Source: Desulfobacter curvatus DSM 3379
GTDB lineage: Bacteria; Desulfobacterota; Desulfobacteria; Desulfobacterales; Desulfobacteraceae
Direction: 5' to 3'
NCBI RefSeq assembly: GCF_000373985.1
Contig: NZ_KB893097.1
Span: 1 to 31,240 of the forward strand
DNA: 31,240 nt
The notes beneath the pieces are model-generated. The model was not told the DNA's origin. It searched no databases and saw only the letters and a list, made by a program, of their open reading frames with translations. This document shows positions 6,910 through 15,488 of this stretch, in pieces; within the stretch, counting starts at the first letter, position 1; every line of letters begins with the position of its first letter. The translations under genes and the position numbers were made by a program.

Positions 6910-9630
6910 TTAGCCAACAAATTCAACCTGGCTTGCAGGAGTACGGCAATCCATGATATTACCACGAGCTTTGTGGTCAGCGATTTCAGCAGAGCAACCC
7001 ACCATACGACCAAGCAGGAACATGATAAATGCGATATCCTGCATTTCCTTGGCACCGATTTTTCCGCTGTTGACGTCTTTCCAGAGCAGGTCCAGAGAGA
7101 TGGTGGCAATAACGCCGTCAATGTTAACGCAGAATACGTTTTTGGTGGCGCCCACGTCAAACATTGCCTGTACCAGGTAATGATAGAATACCTGGAAGTG
7201 GTTGATCTCGTTTCTTTCAGTGAACAGTTTGTCCATGAAAACTTCACGCGGATCGTAGTTGACGGGTTTGCCTTTGAATACAGGATGGTTTACGCACGGT
7301 ACCTTGAAGTAATTCATGATACCTTCGCGTTTTGCGGTTGTTTTGGTATCCAGGTATTTTTGAGCAGTCGCCTGGGCCAGCTCTTTCATTGTGGCATTGC
7401 GTTTGTCGGTATCCGGTTCCAGGTACGGGTCAAAGTCGCCAAAGGCGTCTTTGAGGAACTTGATGGCTTCAAAACCGTTGCCGCCATGGTCACGACCGGT
7501 ATTGTTCATCCAGCCGGAGTAGCATGTAGCGATGAAGTTACCGCCACTGACGGATTCCTTGGCACCCTTGGCACTGATGGTACCCGGGCCGTTGGACATC
7601 AGCAGGTTGAGCAGGCCGTTGATGGCAAACTGTTCTTTCACTTCCGGTTCACGGTTGAACAGCAGTTTAAAGCAGGTTGTTGCAAAGTCGGTATTCAGCA
7701 GGGACAGATCGCTGAGTTCTGACAAGGATTTGTAGAAATCGTTGATTTCATACTGAGGTGCGCAGCAACCAACAAGAACGCCGTTGCATGCCAGATATGT
7801 ACCAAGTTCATGAGCGGTTTCAACGGTCATCTGTCTGTCAACCAGAGGTGTCCAGATAAGGCTTAAGCTCATGGCAGCCAGAAGCAGGCTGAGTTTGTTT
7901 ACATCACTGTTTGCTTCGGCGTATTTCTGGGCATATTTGGTGAAGATGGTTTCCAAACCTTCTTTGGCCAGCAGGTCACCAAAGAATGCAGCAACTTCTG
8001 CTTCTTTAGCAGTGGTTTCACCCTGGGGCATAATCTTCTGTGACAGTTTTTCAGTAACAAGCGCATCGTTCACAGACATATCGCCATAGATATCGACATA
8101 AAAGAGATTGATCATATTTTTGGTCATCTCTGTCATGTCTTGATACAGTTTGCAGTTACCGGAAGTTAAAACTGCAGCGCCGAGATAAGCGTTGGGCAGG
8201 GCGCCGTTGGCACGGGCGCGGGCGGTAATATCCATATACTGCGTACCCAGAGCCGTGAAATAGTTCAAGATGGCATTGGCCAGCGGCAGATATTTCACAT
8301 CGGGCTCTACAGAAGATACGGCAAAGAAGTTGGACAGGGCAAAATTCTTTACGACAAGATCAAGAACCGGGACACCGTGTACTTCGGTAACGTCGGTTTT
8401 CGGATTCATGCGGCTTGCACCGGACTTGTTGCGCATGGATTCCCTGGTCAGCTGAGCACCTACCTGATTACCAAGTTTTTTGATGGCATCGTTGTAGGGT
8501 GCCATGGCTTCAACTGCGTCCATGTGCAGTTTTGCAGGCAGATCAAGACCCTGTTCATTTACAAACCAGGGTTTCAGGCTCAGGTCGCCAAAGGGTTCAA
8601 AATCGGTACTTTCACCGATCTCTTTGTAGACGGCGGCCATAGCTGTGGGCGCATCCTGAATGGATTCAATTCTGACACCCTTTTTAGACGCTTTGGGGCT
8701 GTCAGGGTTGAACATATCCACGCCAAAATATGAATCAAACCATTTCTCTTTTGCAAGGGCATCATCACCGCCACCAGCGATGGCGCCGGCATGACCAACC
8801 GCGCGGCTCAGGTTTGCTTTCCAGCGACCGGTTACGCAAGCTACGATGGGTTTGGTCAGCTTGATGGTGCCGTCGGCAATCCAGTCAAGAGCCAGTTTTT
8901 CATAATATCCGCCGGGCTCAATGTAGCAGAAGATCGCTTTGGTGCGCGGATCATTTTCTGCGCAGTAGAGGAATTCGGGGAAGGCAAAATGGATATAAAG
9001 GTCTTTACCGGAGCTCAGTACGGTGGATGTACCGAAACCGGCAGTTTTCAGGTACTCAGGGATGGTGGTACTGAAGTTACCGGAGTTACTGAAAACAGCA
9101 ACTGAACCTTTTACAAGAGATTCACCAGGATTGTTGCCGCCCAGGGCGCCACCAACACGTACCTGATCCCAGGAGTTGCCGATACCCAGGCAGTTTCCGC
9201 CAAATACGTCAATTTTGTTTTCCTGTGCGATGGCGCGGATGAACGCAGCATCTTTAACACCAACTTTTTCAGTCAGGATAACGATTTTGGTCAGATCAGG
9301 GTTCTGGGCAATCAATTCGGCTGCTGCTGCAGCAACCGCTGTGGGCGGCAGATAGATAACACCTGTATCAAATTTGATACCGGCGTCAACAATCTCTTTA
9401 ATACTGCCGTATGCAGGGATATCACCAATTTTGGTTTCCAGTTTTCCACCGGATTTTCCGTATTGAACACCAGCAACAATGTTACCGCCGGAGAATTCGT
9501 GTGATGTGGGGGTTACGCCTTTACTTTCACCACCCAGAAGGTTCATCACTACGCACCGGGTCTCTTTATTTGCTATTTCTTCTAGATTGTTTACTCCCAC
9601 ATAGTAGGGGAAGGGATTACTTTGGCTCAT
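6910..9630 (-). CDS. aclA: ATP-citrate lyase, large catalytic subunit (CoA ligase plus citrate-synthase-like domain)
   Basis: With AclB this enzyme interconverts citrate, ATP and CoA with acetyl-CoA, oxaloacetate and ADP. Residues 1-340 are a SucD-like CoA-binding/ligase module with the phospho-histidine loop GHAGAIAGGG (H280). Residues about 345-906 are citrate-synthase-like and end with VNIDGVIA and FLLGRMVGCSAEIADH, matching NVDGLIG and FVLGRSMGFIGHYLDQ of human ACLY. At 906 residues it is about 300 longer than Chlorobium-type AclA (about 610); the extra length is in the second half. By eye, the ADHGP histidine motif of ACLY is SNGPG here, while a histidine (NHPVFKG) and the aspartate (NIDG) align. 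The ATG at 9630 follows TTGGAG. aclB ends 109 nt upstream on the same strand. Confidence 0.88.
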   Translation of the reverse strand: MSQSNPFPYYVGVNNLEEIANKETRCVVMNLLGGESKGVTPTSHEFSGGNIVAGVQYGKSGGKLETKIGDIPAYGSIKEIVDAGIKFDTGVIYLPPTAVAAAAAELIAQNPDLTKIVILTEKVGVKDAAFIRAIAQENKIDVFGGNCLGIGNSWDQVRVGGALGGNNPGESLVKGSVAVFSNSGNFSTTIPEYLKTAGFGTSTVLSSGKDLYIHFAFPEFLYCAENDPRTKAIFCYIEPGGYYEKLALDWIADGTIKLTKPIVACVTGRWKANLSRAVGHAGAIAGGGDDALAKEKWFDSYFGVDMFNPDSPKASKKGVRIESIQDAPTAMAAVYKEIGESTDFEPFGDLSLKPWFVNEQGLDLPAKLHMDAVEAMAPYNDAIKKLGNQVGAQLTRESMRNKSGASRMNPKTDVTEVHGVPVLDLVVKNFALSNFFAVSSVEPDVKYLPLANAILNYFTALGTQYMDITARARANGALPNAYLGAAVLTSGNCKLYQDMTEMTKNMINLFYVDIYGDMSVNDALVTEKLSQKIMPQGETTAKEAEVAAFFGDLLAKEGLETIFTKYAQKYAEANSDVNKLSLLLAAMSLSLIWTPLVDRQMTVETAHELGTYLACNGVLVGCCAPQYEINDFYKSLSELSDLSLLNTDFATTCFKLLFNREPEVKEQFAINGLLNLLMSNGPGTISAKGAKESVSGGNFIATCYSGWMNNTGRDHGGNGFEAIKFLKDAFGDFDPYLEPDTDKRNATMKELAQATAQKYLDTKTTAKREGIMNYFKVPCVNHPVFKGKPVNYDPREVFMDKLFTERNEINHFQVFYHYLVQAMFDVGATKNVFCVNIDGVIATISLDLLWKDVNSGKIGAKEMQDIAFIMFLLGRMVGCSAEIADHKARGNIMDCRTPASQVEFVG

Positions 9631-9739
9631 AGCGTCTCCAATAAAATGATTTATTTTCTGGTTAATTTGCTAAAATGCTTTTGATTTATAATTAAATCGT
9701 CAGATTACCTTTGACCTTTGTTTATGGCTCAGCAATTAA

Positions 9740-10969
9740 TTATTTTTTATTTGCTTGAATCCAGTTGTCCAGTTCCATGGTGTAATTCAATACACCAATC
9801 ATACTACTGTCGAAACCGAACATTTTGTATGGAATTTTCATACTGTCAAGAAGGTCACGGGCATAAATCATTCCCTGCACGACGTTTGGTCCACCACGAC
9901 CAATTACAACGTGAACATTAGGATTCAGTGCAATGTTTTCTCTCAAGGCATCGAGCATTGCTTTGATGGTAACAAAAATATCGGTGTTGTTTGCTTTACC
10001 ACCAATAATCTGAACAATGTTGGCATTCTTCAGGAAGTGTCTGTAGCAAATGCTTGCAATTTCTTTCATCTTGGCATACGGCGGGTTGCCGCCAAAGTCA
10101 GATGAGAACATTGCTTTGTCGCCCAGAACCTCAGTAGCTGCACTGTTGGCACCACCACCGAACATGAAGGGCAGGATGGTTCCGTTGGGGTTGAGTTCCA
10201 CAACGTCGCTCTGTCCCTGATAGGTTCTCAGCTGGTTGATTTCAGTTTCAAAATCCGTCAATTCCGTAGCAAATACTTCTTTCGGGAATTTGATGCGGGT
10301 ATGTGCGGGATCGTCCTGGTCAAAAGCGGCTTTAACGTCGCAGGCCACCGGAAGGGGACGTTTGCCTTTTTTCATACGGATGGGGTTCAGCTCAATCATG
10401 GTCAGACCATAATTGTTATACAGATCCCACAGTTTGGGAAGCTGCTGTACCAGCGGGCTGATGAAGGCTTTGGGGCATCCCAGTTTGATCAGGGCATCAT
10501 TGACATGATAACCTCTAAGACCTTCATTGGGATTAAACGGAATAATCGCTTTTTTGTCGTCGGGCAGTTCTTCAACTTCAACACCACCTTCAACAATCAA
10601 CAGCATGGTCGGTGTTCTGGTGACTGTAGAAGTTGTAATACTTACATAAAGCTCTGCATCTGAGGCAACAAACTCTTCAAATGTGCAGCCGTTTGCTTTG
10701 TGTGTGGTATTGCCCTGTTTATATTCGGCAAAGCAAAGGTCTTTTCTGGCCTGGTTGGCGTCGGCATAGTTGTCGACGATTTTTACCAGACCGGCTTTTC
10801 CTTTTTTACCGGCACTGCCCATAAAAGACGGTTTAACAACAACTTTTCCGCCTTTTTTTATCAAGGCTTCAATCTGTTCTTTGGTAGCATTTTCTGTCAG
10901 GGTCTCTGCTACGGGGAAATCAACTGTGTCCATCAATTGCTTTCCGTATTTTAATCCAGTTAGTTGCAT
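9740..10969 (-). CDS. aclB: ATP-citrate lyase, small subunit (ATP-grasp, citrate-binding)
   Basis: The 409-residue subunit is the ATP-grasp/citrate-binding partner of AclA and is close to the Chlorobium AclB length (about 400). Visible features are VVKPSFMGSAGKKGKAG near residue 45 (ATP-grasp entry), YGLTMIELNPIRM (metal/nucleotide-binding strand) and FMFGGGANSAATEV followed by a SucC-like C-terminal half. The start is ATG at 10969 behind GGGAGG, four bases away. It is the first gene of the acl transcript and is preceded by a leader of about 340 nt. In Desulfobacter, ACL supports the citric acid cycle for acetate oxidation and, in some species, the reductive cycle. The direction used here cannot be read from sequence. 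Confidence 0.9.
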   Translation of the reverse strand: MQLTGLKYGKQLMDTVDFPVAETLTENATKEQIEALIKKGGKVVVKPSFMGSAGKKGKAGLVKIVDNYADANQARKDLCFAEYKQGNTTHKANGCTFEEFVASDAELYVSITTSTVTRTPTMLLIVEGGVEVEELPDDKKAIIPFNPNEGLRGYHVNDALIKLGCPKAFISPLVQQLPKLWDLYNNYGLTMIELNPIRMKKGKRPLPVACDVKAAFDQDDPAHTRIKFPKEVFATELTDFETEINQLRTYQGQSDVVELNPNGTILPFMFGGGANSAATEVLGDKAMFSSDFGGNPPYAKMKEIASICYRHFLKNANIVQIIGGKANNTDIFVTIKAMLDALRENIALNPNVHVVIGRGGPNVVQGMIYARDLLDSMKIPYKMFGFDSSMIGVLNYTMELDNWIQANKK

Positions 10970-11018
10970 TTTTCCTCCCTGATAATTGTGTGAATTTAAT
11001 TAAATAAAACTTCTCAAT

Positions 11019-11054
11019 TCATTCGATATTACCAACAGACTTCAATCTGAACAT
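11019..11054 (-). CDS. Possible 11-residue leader peptide upstream of aclB
   Basis: In the acl leader an ATG at 11054 follows GGAG with six bases between, and opens an 11-codon frame (MFRLKSVGNIE) that stops 50 nt before aclB. The ribosome site is better than chance, but the peptide has no run of a single regulatory amino acid and no terminator follows it. Speculative. Confidence 0.2.
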   Translation of the reverse strand: MFRLKSVGNIE

Positions 11055-11258
11055 CCTGTTCTCCTGCGAAAACAAAATGCCTTTTTTAAGCGCCTAACTT
11101 AACCCTGCTGCAATGTCGTTTGGTTCGGATATTGCCTTAAGGGTAACGTTAGTTGCTCCTCCTCGTCGCAAGAAGGTTTAAAGTTCCCCCCTAAACTTTT
11201 TCCCTAACAAGCCCTCCTTTCTTTTTGGGATAAATTTAAACAGTCGTTTTAAAGATCT

Positions 11259-11322
11259 CTTAACATTTCTTAACAAGTTTAAGCTTATATCTTAACATCT
11301 CTTAACAAGTTTAAGTTTATAT
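11259..11322. repeat. Two tandem 32-bp repeats at the acl transcription start
   Basis: Units 11259-11290 and 11291-11322 differ at two positions. Each holds CTTAACA twice plus CTTAACAAGTTTAAG, an imperfect inverted repeat. The right edge overlaps the -10 of the predicted acl promoter, so the array covers the start point and the first 50 bases of the transcript. This is where a repressor or roadblock protein would act. No regulator is identified. Confidence 0.65.
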
Positions 11323-11347
11323 AGGATAGGAACTTCCGTTTTGTCAA
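11318..11347 (-). promoter_or_regulatory. Sigma70-type promoter for aclB-aclA
   Basis: On the minus strand TTGACA (11347-11342) is 18 bases from TATATA (11323-11318). Predicted start is near 11310, giving a leader of about 340 nt before aclB. The rest of the leader (10970-11258) contains the leader-peptide candidate and purine-rich stretches; I see no recognised riboswitch. Confidence 0.5.
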
Positions 11348-11436
11348 TAGGATAGTATAGCCAAAATTCACCGCCAAACTTTAATATGCTTCCCAAAAAA
11401 AGCGAACAGGTGGCAGCCATGGGGGTTTAACCTTAT

Positions 11437-11667
11437 TTAAACATCAATTGTTAGTTCACAAAAACTATCGTTTGGTATTATTGATTTGTTTTTCGCTACG
11501 TTTGGCATCTTTATACCGTCGCGAATGGTGCATGGGGTGTTGTCTAAGGCAATAACTTTGACAAAATCAAGATACACAGGCAGATTTGCCAAGGAGATAG
11601 GACTACTTAATTCTTTTTCTTCTTCGTACTTGAATGAGAGCTTGCCTTGTGACATATTTATTTGCAC
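11437..11667 (-). CDS. Small hypothetical ORF, possible transposase remnant
   Basis: The 76-codon frame opens at GTG 11667 (or ATG 11655, giving an N-terminus MSQGKLSFKYEEEKE). The first 40 residues, including SLANLPVYLDFVKVI, faintly recall the N-terminus of IS1380-type transposases (a KLSFKY segment then a GLPLYLD-like segment). After that the resemblance stops, as expected for a decayed 5' fragment. It stands alone in a low-coding gap. I do not assign a function, and it may not be expressed. Confidence 0.3.
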   Translation of the reverse strand: MQINMSQGKLSFKYEEEKELSSPISLANLPVYLDFVKVIALDNTPCTIRDGIKMPNVAKNKSIIPNDSFCELTIDV

Positions 11668-11891
11668 CCGTTGGTGGTATCTTTTTTGATGTCGTGGACA
11701 CTATAGCTGCTCGATCAGCCTAGCGCAATAAAAATTTTTATTTTTTTTCGACGATGTAAATTAAGCCGCGCTAAATGGGATTTTTGGAGATGACGTTGCC
11801 GTAAACGTAGCTCTTTAGGCCTTATTAATTGACCTGCGGTGCTGTTGCCACGTTCGCCTTGATGACAAATATCCGGTCCTTTTATTATATG
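11668..11891. other. Intergenic stretch without a recognised feature
   Basis: Between the small ORF and the hisS promoter there is AT-rich sequence with T/A runs around 11730-11750. I find no convincing ORF, RNA gene or terminator. If the small ORF is an insertion-sequence remnant, this could be its upstream end, but no terminal repeats are visible. Confidence 0.4.
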
Positions 11892-11921
11892 TTGACTAAG
11901 ACGCTGATTTTAAACTATATA
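11892..11921 (+). promoter_or_regulatory. Sigma70-type promoter for hisS
   Basis: TTGACT (11892-11897) and TATATA (11916-11921) are separated by 18 bases. The predicted start near 11928 leaves about 50 nt before the hisS ATG. Confidence 0.5.
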
Positions 11922-11976
11922 GATCGGCTGTGTATTTTTTTGTAAATGAACAACATAGATTAAAGATATAAAAAGC

Positions 11977-13233
11977 ATGCAGACCATACGCGGGTTCAGA
12001 GATATTTTGCCGGAGCAAATTGCTCTGTGGCAACAGGTGGAACAAGAAGCGGCAGCACTGTTTGAATCCTTTGGATACAGGGAAATCCGTATTCCCATCG
12101 TGGAAAAAACAGCATTGTTTGCCCGGAGTATAGGGGAAACGACCGATATTGTTGAAAAGGAGATGTATACCTTTGAGGACAGGAAAGGGGACATGCTCAC
12201 ACTGCGGCCCGAGGCCACAGCATCCATTTGCAGGGCGTACATCCAGCATAAAATGTATGCGGCCGAACCGGTGCGTAAATTTTATCTGACAGGCCCAATG
12301 TTCCGCCGGGAGCGTCCGCAAAAAGGACGCTATCGCCAGTTTTACCAAATTGACGCAGAGGTTTTCGGGATAGAATCCCCCTATGTTGACAGTGAACTGA
12401 TTTTTCTTTTGCACACATTGTTGCGCCGCCTCGGGCTTGAAGGCCTCTCAGCCCATATCAACAGCCTTGGCTGCCCTGTCTGCCGTCCTGATTTTCAAAA
12501 CGCCCTGCTGGATTTTCTAGGTGAACGAAAAGACAATCTGTGCGAGAACTGCAAACGCAGACTGGTTAAAAATCCATTGCGGATACTGGACTGTAAAGTT
12601 CAAACATGCAGACAAGCCCTTGAGGGGGCTCCGGCCACAGTGGATCATCTGTGCCCGGAGTGCCGCACCCATTTTGAAATCGTGAAAAACAGCCTTAAAA
12701 AACTGGGCGTGGATTTCATGGTTGACGACACCCTGGTTCGGGGACTTGATTACTATACCCGTACGGCCTGGGAGATCCAGACCACAACGCTTGGTGCCCA
12801 GTCCGCCGTTGCCGGCGGCGGCCGGTACGACCGTCTTGTGGAAGAGCTTGGCGGACCTTCAACACCGGCTATTGGGTTTGCCATTGGGTTTGACCGTCTG
12901 GTGGAAGTTATGGAGCAAATTCACAACAAACCCGACGAAAAAGGCCCGGACCTTTTTATTGTCAGCCTGGGAGCAGAGGCCCAGGCGTATGCATTTGAGT
13001 GGTCCTGCCGGCTGAATACCATGGGCATAAGAACAGATACTGATTTTCGCGGAAAAAGCATGAAAGCATTGATGAAGCGGGCAAACAAGCTTAATGCCTC
13101 GTTTGTCCTCATTGTCGGGGACAATGAAATTGCCCAAAAAAAACTTGTGCTACGCAATATGGCCACCAAGGAACAGACTGACATCGGCCTGGATAACCTG
13201 GTGAATGACTTGGAACAATTAATTGGTGTTTGA
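11977..13233 (+). CDS. hisS: Histidyl-tRNA synthetase
   Basis: The class II aminoacyl-tRNA synthetase is 418 residues, the normal bacterial length. Motifs appear in order: RGFRDILP at the N-terminus, motif 1 region, TLRPEATASICRAY, motif 2 GPMFRRERPQKGRYRQFYQ, the HisRS-specific LVRGLDYYTRTAWE, AGGGRYDRL and motif 3 GFAIGFDRL. The insertion domain carries paired cysteines (CPVC, CENC, CPEC), as in many bacterial HisRS. The C-terminal 90 residues are the anticodon-binding domain. The ATG at 11977 gives the family-typical start; its ribosome site is weak (AAAGA). A family-2 intergenic repeat overlaps the stop codon, and aspS follows 130 nt downstream. Confidence 0.95.
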   Translation: MQTIRGFRDILPEQIALWQQVEQEAAALFESFGYREIRIPIVEKTALFARSIGETTDIVEKEMYTFEDRKGDMLTLRPEATASICRAYIQHKMYAAEPVRKFYLTGPMFRRERPQKGRYRQFYQIDAEVFGIESPYVDSELIFLLHTLLRRLGLEGLSAHINSLGCPVCRPDFQNALLDFLGERKDNLCENCKRRLVKNPLRILDCKVQTCRQALEGAPATVDHLCPECRTHFEIVKNSLKKLGVDFMVDDTLVRGLDYYTRTAWEIQTTTLGAQSAVAGGGRYDRLVEELGGPSTPAIGFAIGFDRLVEVMEQIHNKPDEKGPDLFIVSLGAEAQAYAFEWSCRLNTMGIRTDTDFRGKSMKALMKRANKLNASFVLIVGDNEIAQKKLVLRNMATKEQTDIGLDNLVNDLEQLIGV

Positions 13234-13298
13234 ACGAAAAGTCACCTATCTGCGCCTTGCATCCGGGCAACGTTTCGTCCAAACAACGGCTTCCGTTC
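13232..13298 (+). repeat. Intergenic inverted repeat, second family, copy 1
   Basis: ACGAAAAGT (13234-13242) faces ACGTTTCGT (13270-13278), complementary except at one position. An outer GAACG (13232-13236) faces CGTTC (13294-13298). The related copy at 24142-24240 shares the blocks AAAAGTCA, ATCTGCG, TTGCATC, GGGCAAC and TTCCGTTC. It overlaps the hisS stop codon and lies before aspS. Confidence 0.7.
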
Positions 13299-13363
13299 AG
13301 ATAATAAAATTATTAATATAGTTATGGAGTTTAAGAATAAAAGTGACTGATTTACTTGGAGAT

Positions 13364-15130
13364 ATGAAACGCACACACACCTGCATTGAGTTGGGAGAAA
13401 GCCACATTGGCCAGGACGTCGTACTCATGGGGTGGGTTCAACACCGCCGGGACCACGGCGGTGTTATTTTTGTGGACCTTCGGGATCGGGAAGGCATTAC
13501 CCAGGTTGTGTTTGATCCGTCGGTCTCCGAGGCTGTCCATGAAAAAGCCCAGGAAATCAGAAACGAATATGTCCTGGGCATCAAGGGAAAGGTGTCGGCG
13601 AGACCGGCTGACATGGTAAACCCCAGGATGACCACCGGTGCCATAGAGGTGCTTGTGGACGAGTTGCGGATTTTTTCCAGGGCCAAAACACCCGCCTTTC
13701 AGATTGAAGACCGGGTGGAGGCTTCGGAAACCATCCGGCTCCAGTACCGTTATCTGGATCTAAGGCGCACCCAGCTTAAAAACAATATTCTGGCCCGGCA
13801 CAAAACCACCATGACGGTTCGAAATTTTCTGGATGCCAACGGGTTTGTGGATATTGAAACCCCATTTCTGACCAAAAGCACACCCGAAGGCGCCAGGGAT
13901 TATCTGGTTCCTTCCCGGGTCAACCAGGGCGACTTTTACGCCCTGCCCCAGTCCCCCCAGCTCTTCAAACAGCTTTTAATGGTTGCCGGCTTTGACCGGT
14001 ATTACCAGATTGTTAAATGTTTCAGGGACGAGGACCTGCGGGCGGACCGCCAGCCCGAGTTCACCCAGATTGATATGGAGCTCTCCTTTGTGGATGAATA
14101 TCAGGTAATGGAGATTACCGAAGAGTTGATCAAAACCATATTCAAAAATGTGCTGGATGTGGACTTTCCCGAACCCTTCCCCAGCATGACCTGGGCCGAA
14201 GCCATGGAGCGATTCGGCATAGACCGTCCGGATCTAAGGTTTGGTCTGGAATTAAAAAATGTGTCCGACATTGTGGCCAATGCGGATTTCAAAGTATTTG
14301 CCTCTGTGGTTAAGAACGGCGGACTGGTCAAGGCCATCAATGCCAAGGGCTGTGCCGATTTTTCCCGGAAACAGATTGATGAACTCACCGAATTTGCAGC
14401 CGTTTACAGAGCCAAGGGCCTGGCCTGGATAAAAATAAAGGAAGACCAGTGGCAGTCCCCCATTGCCAAATTTTTCTCTGATGATGAAAAAGAAGCGTTA
14501 AAGCAGCGCCTGGATCTTGAACCCGGTGATATCGTCTTCTTTGTGGCAGATCAGCCCAAGATCACCAATGAAGCCCTGGGCCAGTTAAGAAACGAGTTGG
14601 CACGCAGGCTGGGACTTATCGATGACAATGAGTTCAAGTTTACCTGGATCACCCATTTCCCCATGTTTGAATATGATGAAACGGAAAAACGCTACCAGGC
14701 GCTTCATCATCCGTTTACCGCACCCATGGAATCGGATTTGGACAAACTGGAGACCAATCCCCTGGAAGTCAACTCCCGGGCCTATGACCTGGTTCTCAAC
14801 GGTGTTGAGATCGGCGGCGGCAGTATCCGTATCCATGACAGCGAACTGCAGCAACGGGTGCTCAAATGCTTAGGAATCGTTGAAGAAGAAGCAAAGGAGA
14901 AGTTCGGGTTCCTCTTGGAGGCCCTGACGTTTGGCGCACCGCCCCACGGGGGTCTGGCTTTTGGTCTGGATCGTCTGGTTATGCTGCTTTGCCGTGAGGA
15001 TTCCATCCGCAACGTCATTGCCTTTCCCAAAACCCAGAAAGCCACCTGCCTGATGACCCAAGCGCCATCAAAAGCTGCAGTGGCACAGCTGCAGGAGCTG
15101 GCCATTAAAACGGTAAAACCAATAGAGTAA
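13364..15130 (+). CDS. aspS: Aspartyl-tRNA synthetase
   Basis: The class II synthetase has the OB-fold anticodon domain (1-105), catalytic motifs ALPQSPQLFKQLLM and FRDEDLRADRQPEFTQ, the GAD insertion (about 290-420) and the C-terminal GLAFGLDRLVML. It has 588 residues from the ATG at 13364. I prefer that start because the family begins M-(K/R)-(T/R)-T/S-H-x-C. A GTG at 13343 would add seven atypical residues. Histidine 31 (RRDHGG) matches the residue that, in Pseudomonas AspRS, goes with relaxed tRNA choice, so the enzyme may also charge tRNA-Asn with aspartate. The other reported position is aspartate here, so this is unsettled. A strong terminator follows. Confidence 0.95.
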   Translation: MKRTHTCIELGESHIGQDVVLMGWVQHRRDHGGVIFVDLRDREGITQVVFDPSVSEAVHEKAQEIRNEYVLGIKGKVSARPADMVNPRMTTGAIEVLVDELRIFSRAKTPAFQIEDRVEASETIRLQYRYLDLRRTQLKNNILARHKTTMTVRNFLDANGFVDIETPFLTKSTPEGARDYLVPSRVNQGDFYALPQSPQLFKQLLMVAGFDRYYQIVKCFRDEDLRADRQPEFTQIDMELSFVDEYQVMEITEELIKTIFKNVLDVDFPEPFPSMTWAEAMERFGIDRPDLRFGLELKNVSDIVANADFKVFASVVKNGGLVKAINAKGCADFSRKQIDELTEFAAVYRAKGLAWIKIKEDQWQSPIAKFFSDDEKEALKQRLDLEPGDIVFFVADQPKITNEALGQLRNELARRLGLIDDNEFKFTWITHFPMFEYDETEKRYQALHHPFTAPMESDLDKLETNPLEVNSRAYDLVLNGVEIGGGSIRIHDSELQQRVLKCLGIVEEEAKEKFGFLLEALTFGAPPHGGLAFGLDRLVMLLCREDSIRNVIAFPKTQKATCLMTQAPSKAAVAQLQELAIKTVKPIE

Positions 15131-15164
15131 TTCTCTATTGTTCAAAGTTGGACGCCTTAAATAA

Positions 15165-15203
15165 AAAACCGCTCTGGAAACGATTTGTTTCCGGAGCGGT
15201 TTT
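15165..15203. terminator. Bidirectional intrinsic terminator between aspS and minE
   Basis: The stem AAAACCGCTC plus GGAAAC (15165-15181) pairs with GTTTCC plus GAGCGGTTTT (15187-15203), with one mismatch and a five-base loop. A and T flanks let it serve the two converging genes. Confidence 0.9.
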
Positions 15204-15211
15204 ATAATGGG

Positions 15212-15478
15212 CTATGCCCGTTTTCTTTTTACATGGAGAATAGGCGTGTTAAATACTAGGGCAGAGACATCTTTATCATTTTTAACCTTAAGCTCCAATG
15301 CATCTTGATCAATTTCAAAATATTTTGATATCACATTAACGATATCCGTCTGAAGATCTGTCAAAGTGGTGTCGTTCACTTCCAGTTTGTCGTAAACTAA
15401 AGAAAATTGAAGGCGCTTTTTTGCTTCGTCACTACTTCTTTTCTGGCCTGTGAACCGTCTCAAAAATTCTTGCAGCAT
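15212..15478 (-). CDS. minE: Cell division topological specificity factor MinE
   Basis: The 88-residue MinE stimulates MinD ATPase and drives Min oscillation at the membrane. The N-terminus (LQEFLRRF) is the membrane-targeting amphipathic segment. It is followed by the anti-MinCD region with AKKRLQFSLVYDK, and then the C-terminal topological-specificity domain ending in ILHVKRKRA. Length is normal. It is last in the minC-minD-minE order, 10 nt after minD, with an AAGGAGAG ribosome site just before the ATG. Confidence 0.92.
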   Translation of the reverse strand: MLQEFLRRFTGQKRSSDEAKKRLQFSLVYDKLEVNDTTLTDLQTDIVNVISKYFEIDQDALELKVKNDKDVSALVFNTPILHVKRKRA

Positions 15479-15488
15479 TCAACTCTCC

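Noticed and set aside
6973..7722. 249-codon open frame on the plus strand
   Set aside because: It is antisense to aclA, whose protein is clearly conserved. The frame is a by-product of its codon use and its product matches no family I recognise.
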